Source: Pseudomonadota bacterium (GTDB taxonomy: Bacteria > Bdellovibrionota > Bacteriovoracia > Bacteriovoracales > Bacteriovoracaceae). From it: 7,577 nucleotides of DNA. Shown one piece after another: positions 1 through 5,877 of the stretch. The notes beneath the pieces are model-generated. The model was not told the DNA's origin and made no database searches. It was given only the letters and a program-made list of their open reading frames with translations. The DNA lies in NCBI GenBank assembly GCA_023432655.1, contig JAEYUK010000157.1, forward strand, positions 1 to 7,577. The letters run 5' to 3'. How positions within the stretch are numbered: the first letter of the stretch is position 1; each line of letters opens with the position of its first letter. The position numbers and the translations under genes are program-made.

Positions 1-506
1 ACACTTCGGTAAGCACCTAACTTTAAGAGTTGAGGAGAAACTTTAACCATGCTCCAAATGTGAAGGAAGGGAGTCGCCGCAAGTTTAGTGTAACCTTCTT
101 CAAATACTTCTTTTGAGTATTCCAGAAACTTTTTGTAGCCCTCAACATCCTGAGGAGATTTTTGATGTATCTGAGAATAAAGTTCTTCCGGATTGTTGCT
201 ATAATCAAATTTATAACCATCATCCCATAAAAGGCGGTAGAAGGGCGACACCGGAATCATCTCCACATAGTCGCTCATTTTTTTACCAGTAAGAGCGAAA
301 AGCTCTTCCAGACATTCAGGAGCAGTGATAACTGTCGGGCCAGCATCAAAGGTAAATCCCTTATCCTTATAGACATAGGCGCGACCGCCGGGCAGATCTC
401 GTTTTTCAAAGATCTTAACTTCCATGCCAGCAGCTTGTAAGCGGATTGCAGCACTCAATCCTCCAAAACCACTTCCAATAACTGCAACTCTTTTAGGTGT
501 AGGCAT
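1..506 (-). CDS. crtI: Phytoene desaturase CrtI, N-terminal part (cut by window edge)
   Basis: FAD-dependent desaturase that introduces double bonds into phytoene on the way to lycopene or neurosporene; it acts at the inner membrane. I translated the minus strand from the ATG at 506-504 and obtained about 168 residues with no stop before the window edge. Visible motifs are the N-terminal dinucleotide-binding fold (VIGSGFGGLSAA, about residues 9-20), the second FAD motif (LPGGRAYV, about 38-45), and FDAGPTVITAP (about 53-63), all signatures of the CrtI family. Later segments such as ELFALTGK, DYVEMIPVSPFYRL and DVEGYKKFL closely recall the enterobacterial (Pantoea-type) CrtI as I remember it, which suggests a bacterial four-step type enzyme; the number of desaturations cannot be read from this part. 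The start overlaps the end of the upstream prenyl synthase by 14 bases (493-506), with a GGAGA ribosome site about 9 bases upstream inside that gene, implying coupled translation. Full length is expected near 490-510 residues, so two thirds lie outside. Confidence 0.95.
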   Translation of the reverse strand, partial: MPTPKRVAVIGSGFGGLSAAIRLQAAGMEVKIFEKRDLPGGRAYVYKDKGFTFDAGPTVITAPECLEELFALTGKKMSDYVEMIPVSPFYRLLWDDGYKFDYSNNPEELYSQIHQKSPQDVEGYKKFLEYSKEVFEEGYTKLAATPFLHIWSMVKVSPQLLKLGAYRS

Positions 507-1455
507 TTGCAACTTTCTCCATAATATTTTTTAATTGAATGAGAGCGTCAGTACTTTGTGTGCCAGGAAAGGCCTTATCAAAGTAAGGGTAAATTTCCTG
601 GTGTAATCGCTGCGCTTCAACTAGAGCACGTTTTTTAAGATTTGATTTATCCAAAAACTTCTTTAATGGGGCCTCATCAGGCAATAACCCTACTGCTTGT
701 TTAAATTCAATAAACTCTTCTAAAGTCCCATAACGTGACAAGAACATCCAAACCCATGAAGCTCTTCCTAAACGCAAATCTTCAAGGGCCTTAGGATTTT
801 GTGCGCCAAGAGTCAGATTACCCAAATCGTCAAATCTTTGGAGAGATATCCCAATAGCGCTGCCCATTTTACCCAGCAGATCTACATCAGCATCCTCGTC
901 GGCCAGTAAAGCTCCAATTTGTAAGGCGAGCCCTAAAAGCACTCCACTTTTAAGTTCATGGCTTTTCATCCCAAGATCGAATATTGTTTCTCTCGGAACT
1001 GTCAGCATATGGGCCATTAGATCAAAAGCTTGACCATGATGGGCGTGGGCCATGGCGTGATGAGTGAGGTATAAGATTTTTATTTTGGTAGCATCATTCA
1101 CAGGAAGATCATGGACCATTTTGAGGGCCTCAAAATACATCCAGTTTCCAGCATTTAAAGCGCAAGGCATTCCATAGAGGCGATGTAAACTCTGTTTACC
1201 TCGCCTCTCAAGACTGTCGTCCTGTATATCATCCACAATCAGCGATCCCGAATGAATCCATTCGATCATTTTCCTCAGCACTAAGACAGACTGATCAAGG
1301 GCCGAAGAATCCTGATGAGAACGATAGAGAGTAAATCCGATCTTTACCAGATCTCCCCTGAAGTCTTTTTTAGGACGGGCCAGAAACTCTTCTACTGGCC
1401 CGTTTAAGAATGTACCTAAAAAAGAATCCGGGCAAAAAACTGAATCACTAACCAT
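493..1455 (-). CDS. crtE: Geranylgeranyl-diphosphate-type polyprenyl synthase
   Basis: Trans-isoprenyl diphosphate synthase (320 residues) expected to supply the C20 precursor for phytoene; cytoplasmic, Mg2+-dependent. The first Asp-rich motif is DDIQD at residues 75-79 followed by RR at 84-85. The second is DDLGN at 209-213, preceded by Q206, with GQAFDL at 141-145 region and LKSG at 168-171 as the usual helix motifs. The first motif lacks the two-residue insertion of typical bacterial CrtE. It and its flank (IVDDIQDDSLERRG, HRLYG, NAGNWMYFEAL), together with the Asn ending the second motif, resemble the eukaryotic-type (type III) GGPP synthase such as human GGPS1. The start at 1455 is preceded by GAGGG six to seven bases upstream. 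It lies 29 bases after the lipocalin gene and overlaps crtI by 14 bases, so all three are likely one transcript. Product length (C15, C20 or C25) is inferred from context; the family assignment is firm. Confidence 0.92.
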   Translation of the reverse strand: MVSDSVFCPDSFLGTFLNGPVEEFLARPKKDFRGDLVKIGFTLYRSHQDSSALDQSVLVLRKMIEWIHSGSLIVDDIQDDSLERRGKQSLHRLYGMPCALNAGNWMYFEALKMVHDLPVNDATKIKILYLTHHAMAHAHHGQAFDLMAHMLTVPRETIFDLGMKSHELKSGVLLGLALQIGALLADEDADVDLLGKMGSAIGISLQRFDDLGNLTLGAQNPKALEDLRLGRASWVWMFLSRYGTLEEFIEFKQAVGLLPDEAPLKKFLDKSNLKKRALVEAQRLHQEIYPYFDKAFPGTQSTDALIQLKNIMEKVANAYT

Positions 1456-1484
1456 TTGTTACCCTCGATTTTCTTTTCGTTTTC

Positions 1485-2069
1485 TTACTTAAGAACTTCG
1501 CATAGTGGTTTACGTTCTGAAAAGCCACCATTCTGGATAGAGGTAAGGACTTTACAAGTATCGTAACCATTCTTAAGAAGATTCGCATTGGCCCTCGTCA
1601 AATCGTCAAAAGACAATTGAGGAGTGCGGCTTAGTATCCATGCATATTCAGTAGAAGGATCTCCTACCACGGCATAAGAATAATCTTCTGCTAGATCAAG
1701 AATCCAATAGTTTCCGCCGAATGAATAGACCCAATCAAAGATTTTAACGAATGTAACTTTTAGTTTGGCATTTGTTTCTTTATCAACAACTTTCGCCCGT
1801 GCCTCAGCCGTTTTACGTGCACCCGTTTTGGTGTCGCAAGAATTTAAAACTTTAATCGTATTGCTCTTTGTGAGTGAATACTCAGCGACAGTATTTCCAA
1901 CACATTGTCTTTGAAAGCTTTGAGGAATACTGGCAATCTCATACCAGGTACCGAGATAGCGATCTAGATCAACATTCTCAACAGTCTGAACATTACTTTG
2001 GTTGGGCCCCCCCCCCATGGCAAAAGCATTACCGGCAAGAACAAGAAAAGCACTTAAAAGCCAATTCAT
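1485..2069 (-). CDS. blc: Blc-type secreted lipocalin
   Basis: Lipocalin of the bacterial Blc/apolipoprotein-D-like family (194 residues), a beta-barrel that binds lipids or other hydrophobic ligands. The signal peptide is residues 1-17, with probable cleavage after AFA. There is no lipobox Cys, so unlike E. coli Blc it should be a soluble periplasmic or exported protein rather than an outer-membrane lipoprotein. The lipocalin signature LGTWYEIA (39-46, Gly40 and Trp42) is followed by the YWILDL strand (121-126) and WILSRTP (144-150). Four Cys at 56, 78, 172 and 190 could form two disulfides. The start at 2069 has an excellent AAAGGAG ribosome site six bases upstream. It is the first gene of the lipocalin-prenyl synthase-crtI operon and is divergent from a MerR/B12 regulator; Blc genes recur in LitR-controlled light-response regulons (family knowledge). 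Codons 18-21, just after the cleavage site, form a run of ten G (see separate entry) that could shift the frame. Confidence 0.93.
   Translation of the reverse strand: MNWLLSAFLVLAGNAFAMGGGPNQSNVQTVENVDLDRYLGTWYEIASIPQSFQRQCVGNTVAEYSLTKSNTIKVLNSCDTKTGARKTAEARAKVVDKETNAKLKVTFVKIFDWVYSFGGNYWILDLAEDYSYAVVGDPSTEYAWILSRTPQLSFDDLTRANANLLKNGYDTCKVLTSIQNGGFSERKPLCEVLK
2007..2016 (-). repeat. Homopolymer run of ten G in the lipocalin coding strand
   Basis: Ten consecutive C on the plus strand, i.e. G10 on the coding strand, within codons 18-21 (Met-Gly-Gly-Gly) right after the predicted signal-peptide cleavage site. The run is directly followed by CCC on the coding strand. It is far longer than any other G/C homopolymer in the window. 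A one-base slip would put all mature-protein codons out of frame. It could be a phase-variation tract or simply an error-prone site; the read frame given here is open. Confidence 0.9.
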
Positions 2070-2129
2070 AACAACTCCTTTAAAGATGTGAACGAAATCC
2101 TTAACTCAGAATTACTCCCACTCTTCAGT

Positions 2130-2178
2130 TTTGTATAGAATTTTCTACACAAACTTAAAAAAATGTGTAAACTATACC
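2130..2178. promoter_or_regulatory. Divergent operator/promoter region with nested inverted repeats
   Basis: Two overlapping palindromes lie here. The first (2130-2153) has arms TTTGTATAGAA and TTCTACACAAA around a central TT, with one mismatched pair out of eleven. The second is TACACA (2146-2151), a 12-base spacer, and TGTGTA (2164-2169), a perfect inverted repeat. A further TATAC (2173-2177) pairs with GTGTA (2165-2169) over three bases. The half-sites fit the TnnACA core described for CarH and, from memory, the TGTACA-N12-TGTACA-like operator of LitR/PplR, so autoregulation by the adjacent MerR/B12 protein is the likely reading. On the minus strand, TTTACA (2171-2166), 18 bases, TAGAAA (2147-2142) is a plausible promoter for the lipocalin-crt operon, and the TACACA-N12-TGTGTA pair spans it. 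The plus-strand promoter for the regulator is less clear; TAAACT (2168-2173) would start the transcript at or near the ATG. Repeats are seen directly; operator function is inferred. Confidence 0.7.
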
Positions 2179-2179
2179 T

Positions 2180-3103
2180 ATGAAGAAAGAAGCAGAATTA
2201 TTTAACATTCGACAAGTCATTGAACTTACAGGGGTTACCGAATTCACCTTAAGGGGATGGGAAACCCGCTACCTTGCTTTTGAGCCTCATCGCACTGAAA
2301 CAGGCCGCCGCCTCTATGACCGAGAGGATATCCTCAAGATAAAGGCCCTAAAAGACCTGGTGGATCGAGGTTACCGTATAGGTTCGATTGCTACCCTTAA
2401 GCTTAATGAACTTCAATTACTGCTGGATGACAAAGATCCATCCCAAGTGGATCACCCCATAGATTCGGACATCTCAAAGATTCTTTCACATGCTGAACGC
2501 TTTGAGTGGGATCAGATTCATAAATTAATTATTAGAAAAAGAACTAAACTTTCTCCCACTGAATTTATTCTAACCTTTATTCTTAATTTGATTCATGAAG
2601 TTAATAAGCTTGTAGAGTTGCAGCAATTTTCTATCGCCCAGGAACATATTCTTTCATCGATCATTAAAGAAAACCTATTCTTCCTTAAAACGACAGCGCC
2701 TTCTCCTACTCATAAATCTGCTCGTATCGTGTTTGCTGCTCCTGAAGGTGATTTGCATGAAATCGGATTACTCATTGCTGCGACCTTAGCTAGCTTGGCC
2801 CGAATTCCTAACCTATATATCGGAGTTAATACACCTAAGAATAATATTTGCGATGTGTGCCTGAGGTTCAAGGCCACTCATGTCATACTTACCTCCACAG
2901 TCTCTAAAGAAGAAGGGGCCAAAGAGGACTTGATGAACTTCATCAATTTTCTGGACCGTCACTTACCACAAACTACCACCTTGTGGTTTGGTGGCAGAAA
3001 CAGCATGAAACATTCATTGAAACTTGGAAGACCCTTTCAATTAATATCCTCTCTTCATGAACAAAATGAAATGTACGAGAAATTAAGGAAACAAAAATCA
3101 TGA
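2180..3103 (+). CDS. MerR-family regulator with cobalamin-binding domain (CarH/LitR-like)
   Basis: Transcription regulator (307 residues) with an N-terminal MerR winged helix (about 7-75; WETRY 27-31, GRRLY 42-46), a helical bundle (about 95-172) and a B12-binding Rossmann domain (about 180-303). The B12 signature is present as DLHEIG (191-196, His193 the expected lower Co ligand), STV (239-241, for the usual SxL) and FGG (270-272). In CarH/LitR, AdoCbl is held under a Wx9EH motif and light breaks the Co-C bond, relieving repression of carotenoid and photoprotection genes. Here Glu155-His156 are kept, but the Trp position is Val145 and the next residue, His132 in Thermus CarH, is Glu146. Cofactor choice or light response may therefore differ. 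It is transcribed divergently from the crt operon across a palindromic operator and overlaps the next gene by ATGA. No Shine-Dalgarno precedes the ATG; the mRNA may be leaderless. Confidence 0.9.
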   Translation: MKKEAELFNIRQVIELTGVTEFTLRGWETRYLAFEPHRTETGRRLYDREDILKIKALKDLVDRGYRIGSIATLKLNELQLLLDDKDPSQVDHPIDSDISKILSHAERFEWDQIHKLIIRKRTKLSPTEFILTFILNLIHEVNKLVELQQFSIAQEHILSSIIKENLFFLKTTAPSPTHKSARIVFAAPEGDLHEIGLLIAATLASLARIPNLYIGVNTPKNNICDVCLRFKATHVILTSTVSKEEGAKEDLMNFINFLDRHLPQTTTLWFGGRNSMKHSLKLGRPFQLISSLHEQNEMYEKLRKQKS

Positions 3104-4476
3104 AAATTTTAATTACTGGGGCCACAGGATTAATCGGTAAAGAACTCGGAAAAGCTCTTGCGAAAGAGGGACATGAAATCACTGTCCTTTCCCGTAACCC
3201 TGAAAAGGCCCGCAGTGAACTTCCCTTTCCTGCACAGGTTTTCAAATGGTCTACGGAGGAAGATTTTCCTCAAGAGGCGCTCCATAATATTGAGGCCGTA
3301 TTTAATCTGGCCGGAGAATCCATTGGGGCCGGAAGATGGAGCACTGAGAGTAAGAAACGCATATATGACTCAAGAATTAATGGCACAAAAAAACTTGTAA
3401 GTGCCATACAATCTCTATCTGCTACCCAAGAGAATAAGATAAAAGATTTTATCTCGGTCTCAGCGATAGGAATTTACGGTGACCAGGACGATACGATTCT
3501 CCAGGAAAAGTCTTCCAACGGTAATGATTTTTTATCGAAGGTGTGTGAGGACTGGGAAAAAGAAACTCTAGCTCTGGTAACCATGAATATCAGAGTCGTA
3601 AATCCACGTATTGGGATTGTGTTATCTCAATATGGCGGGGCCTTAGAAAAACTTCTACCATTATTTACTAATGGTATTGGTAGTGCTGTAGGTTCTGGTA
3701 GGCAGTGGATGAGCTGGATCCACCACCAGGACCTGGTCCGCCTCTTTTTACACATACTTAAAACGAAATCAATTTCAGGACCTATCAATGCCGTGGCCCC
3801 CAATCCTGTTACCAATTTAGTTTTTAGTAAAATACTGGCGAGATCGCTAAATAAACGTCTCTTTCCCAAGGTTCCCTCCTTCGCTCTTAAACTCGCCCTT
3901 GGAGAGATGTCGGCCCTGGTATTATCTAGCCAGAGAGTTTCCTGTGAAAAGGCCCTAGAGTCTGGGTTTACTTTTAACTATCCAAGACTTGAAGAAGCTT
4001 TTTCTGAAATAACAACTTACATTAAAGACGGTTATCAAGAATATTTTGCGGAACAATGGGTACCTAAAACTCCAGAGGAGATCTTTCCATTCTTTACGAA
4101 TGAAGAGAATTTAGAAAAATTAACTCCAGATTTTCTAAGTTTTAAAGTCATGGGAAAGTCCACTCCTCAGATTAAAAGCGGAACCATTATCGATTACCGC
4201 CTGTCTCTTTATGGAATTCCTTTCTACTGGAAAACAGAGATCCAAAATTGGGAGCCCATCCATAAATTTGTTGATGTGCAACTCAAAGGTCCCTATAAGA
4301 CTTGGCATCATACTCACGAATTTATACCGTTTTTAAATGGAACGCTTTTAAGAGATCGAGTGCTGTATCGATTGCCCTTGGGTGCCTTAGGAAACCTAGT
4401 GGCGGGAATCAAAGTCTTATCTGATGTGAGAAATATCTTCGCCTTCAGGAGACAGTTTATATCTAAAAATATTTGA
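3100..4476 (+). CDS. TIGR01777-family epimerase-like protein fused to an SRPBCC domain
   Basis: Two-domain protein of 458 residues. Residues 1-300 are a TIGR01777 (E. coli YfcH-like) extended short-chain dehydrogenase: NAD(P)-binding GATGLIG (7-13), FNLAGE (68-73), SRINGT (91-96), SAIGIYG (121-127), NPRIGIVL (168-175), WMSWIH (203-208) and a C-terminal DUF1731-like part (about 250-298). Residues about 310-455 form an SRPBCC (START/polyketide-cyclase-like) domain, a hydrophobic-ligand pocket, with FAEQWVPKTPEEIF (316-329) and the YKTWHHTHEF strand (399-408). Standalone YfcH proteins are about 300 residues, so this is a genuine fusion with no frame break. The substrate is unknown for the family; a lipid or isoprenoid-derived ligand is inferred from the SRPBCC fold and the neighbours. 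The start codon overlaps the regulator stop (ATGA) and has AAGGAA nine bases upstream, so the two are co-transcribed and coupled. The 3' end overlaps the convergent DUF2141 gene by 14 bases. No signal peptide: cytoplasmic. Confidence 0.88.
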   Translation: MKILITGATGLIGKELGKALAKEGHEITVLSRNPEKARSELPFPAQVFKWSTEEDFPQEALHNIEAVFNLAGESIGAGRWSTESKKRIYDSRINGTKKLVSAIQSLSATQENKIKDFISVSAIGIYGDQDDTILQEKSSNGNDFLSKVCEDWEKETLALVTMNIRVVNPRIGIVLSQYGGALEKLLPLFTNGIGSAVGSGRQWMSWIHHQDLVRLFLHILKTKSISGPINAVAPNPVTNLVFSKILARSLNKRLFPKVPSFALKLALGEMSALVLSSQRVSCEKALESGFTFNYPRLEEAFSEITTYIKDGYQEYFAEQWVPKTPEEIFPFFTNEENLEKLTPDFLSFKVMGKSTPQIKSGTIIDYRLSLYGIPFYWKTEIQNWEPIHKFVDVQLKGPYKTWHHTHEFIPFLNGTLLRDRVLYRLPLGALGNLVAGIKVLSDVRNIFAFRRQFISKNI

Positions 4477-4888
4477 ATTTAAGTTTAAGCTTTTTGTTTC
4501 CCTGGAGTTTAAACTTACTTTTTGTATAACTTGGTGGTCCAAAAAAAACACCTGGATTATTGGAAAAGGCAAAACCTTCTTGCGGTATTCCAAATAATCC
4601 AGTGTCTAACCTGTCATTACTATTTTGGTCATGGAAGGCAGTCATGGCATAAGTTCCATCAGGAAGGTCTCCGAAGAGCACCCCTTCATTCAAGGCCATT
4701 TTCGTTGAAATTTTTCCTTGCTTTATACTTTTCGCCTTTTTATCCGGAAATCCTTCTTCCGTATTGAAAATAAGGTAAAGAACATTCCCTTTGTCGTTTT
4801 TTAAATGCGTAAAATGGACTTTCAACTCACCAGCATAGATGGGCGAAACAAAGAAAAGAAAAATGATGCAGATCCAAGATTGTGTCAT
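4463..4888 (-). CDS. DUF2141-family secreted protein
   Basis: Small exported protein (141 residues) of unknown biochemical function. The signal peptide is residues 1-19 (hydrophobic ICIIFLFFV, cleavage after IYA). The mature part is a single DUF2141 domain with the family landmarks FGDLPDGTYAM (72-82), HDQNSNDRLD (86-95), FGIPQEGFAFSNN (99-111) and FGPPSY (116-121). Length is typical of the family, which is often found beside carotenoid-synthesis and lipocalin genes (family knowledge), and it lies here in just such a locus. It converges on the epimerase-SRPBCC gene and shares 14 bases with its 3' end, with no terminator between them. It is divergent from the LysR gene; the intergenic gap (4889-4977) shows no clear ribosome site before the ATG and no convincing promoter for this strand. 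A periplasmic or surface role is inferred from the signal peptide only. Confidence 0.88.
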   Translation of the reverse strand: MTQSWICIIFLFFVSPIYAGELKVHFTHLKNDKGNVLYLIFNTEEGFPDKKAKSIKQGKISTKMALNEGVLFGDLPDGTYAMTAFHDQNSNDRLDTGLFGIPQEGFAFSNNPGVFFGPPSYTKSKFKLQGNKKLKLKFKYF

Positions 4889-4961
4889 GCTGTTAATAGT
4901 AGAAGAGCTTATTTAAAATGTAATCAACCAGGCCCTTTTTTTGGCCAATCTTTTAAAACTG

Positions 4962-4967
4962 TATGAT
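4962..4967 (+). promoter_or_regulatory. Candidate -10 box for the LysR gene
   Basis: TATGAT matches the -10 consensus in five of six bases and lies so that transcription would begin around 4974, only a few bases before the preferred ATG at 4978. The -35 region is weak (TTGGCC at 4941-4946 with a short 15-base spacer). No Shine-Dalgarno is visible before either 4963 or 4978, so a nearly leaderless transcript is the simplest reading. Tentative. Confidence 0.35.
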
Positions 4968-4977
4968 ACTTTATTCT

Positions 4978-5877
4978 ATGAATCTTAATGAAATAGCCAT
5001 TTTTATAAAAGTCGTTGAATTGGGGAGCTTTATCGCGGCCGCCAACTTTTTGGAGATGCCAAAATCCACAGTCAGCGCCAAAATCTCTTCATTGGAAAAG
5101 AGATTGGGTGTAACCCTGATTAGAAGAACCACCCGCAAACTTCACATTACTGACATTGGGAAGAAGTATTATGAAGAATGCCAAAAGGCCCTTTCTCAGA
5201 TCCAGACAGCTGAAGAACAAGTTTCAGAGGGGCAGACCATTCCTCATGGCCCACTCAAAGTTACAGCACCCGTTGAACTCGGTGGGGCCCTACTCCCTCA
5301 AGTCATTGCCGAATTTAATAAGAAGTACCCTCAAGTCGTCTTAGAATTAATCCTGACAGACCGAACGGTGGACCTCATTGCTGAAGGAGTCGACATAGGA
5401 ATTAGAACCGGGACTTTGAAAGATTCTAGTCTCATCTCCAAAAAACTGGGGAGTATTTATTTTGCTCCTTTTACCTCTCCAAAGTACCTCAAGAGTAATC
5501 CGCAGATTCGGTCTCTTAAAGATTTAGAACAAAGTTGTGCCATCGTCTTTTCTTCCCTAGGAACCTTAGAATGGCATCTCATAAACGGCAGAGAAAAACA
5601 GATCATCCGTCCTCAAAAACGCCTGGTCGCAAATGATCTGAATTTAATTAAAACTCTGACTATCTCTGGAATGGGAGTAAGTATTCTTCCAACCTTCCTT
5701 TGTTTTAACGAAGTCAAAAACGGAAAACTGGTACGTATCCTGAAAAACTGGCAAACTGATGTAAGACCGGTTCATTTCATTTACCCCTCTCAGAAATTTG
5801 TTACGCCAAAAATTAAGGCCTTTATTGAAGTGGCCTCAAGTATTTTAAAAACAAGCTTAGAGACGGCCGAACTTTAA
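4978..5877 (+). CDS. LysR-family transcriptional regulator (CrgA-like)
   Basis: LysR-type regulator, 299 residues from the chosen start. An ATG 15 bases upstream (4963) is also in frame, but MNLNEIAIF is the usual LysR beginning and the upstream ATG lies inside the probable -10 box. The winged helix-turn-helix covers about residues 1-60, with SFIAAANFLEMPKSTVSAKI (17-36) as the core and RRTTRKLHIT (49-58) as the wing. The remainder is a periplasmic-binding-protein-like effector domain with the CrgA-subgroup hallmarks: GPLKVTAP, a stretch ending in the Lys-Tyr-Pro of NKKYPQV, DLIAEGVDIGIRTG and SPKYL. The effector is unknown. It converges on the pirin gene and overlaps its 3' end by four bases; LysR regulators of this subgroup are often found beside pirins, so it may control it, although the convergent arrangement does not give the usual shared promoter. 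Divergent from DUF2141. Confidence 0.92.
   Translation: MNLNEIAIFIKVVELGSFIAAANFLEMPKSTVSAKISSLEKRLGVTLIRRTTRKLHITDIGKKYYEECQKALSQIQTAEEQVSEGQTIPHGPLKVTAPVELGGALLPQVIAEFNKKYPQVVLELILTDRTVDLIAEGVDIGIRTGTLKDSSLISKKLGSIYFAPFTSPKYLKSNPQIRSLKDLEQSCAIVFSSLGTLEWHLINGREKQIIRPQKRLVANDLNLIKTLTISGMGVSILPTFLCFNEVKNGKLVRILKNWQTDVRPVHFIYPSQKFVTPKIKAFIEVASSILKTSLETAEL

Noticed and set aside
23..223. Open frame of 66 codons on the minus strand
   Set aside because: It lies out of frame inside the clear CrtI coding sequence on the same strand; composition is a frame-shadow of that gene.
1874..2071. Plus-strand open frame opposite the lipocalin gene
   Set aside because: Antisense to the signal peptide and GTWYEIA region of a well-supported lipocalin; Gln/His-rich low-complexity translation and no ribosome site.
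2973..3245. Minus-strand open frame across the regulator/fusion junction
   Set aside because: Antisense to two confirmed genes that overlap by ATGA; no family features.
4522..4767. Plus-strand open frame opposite DUF2141
   Set aside because: Antisense shadow of a gene with clear DUF2141 motifs and signal peptide.
4931..4946. GGCC-C-T7-GGCC as a hairpin or terminator
   Set aside because: GGCC is self-complementary but the possible stem is only four base pairs with a homopolymer loop; it fits the general GGCC abundance of the window better.
4963..4977. Longer LysR start (five extra residues)
   Set aside because: No ribosome site, and this ATG lies inside the probable -10 box TATGAT; the family normally begins at the ATG at 4978.
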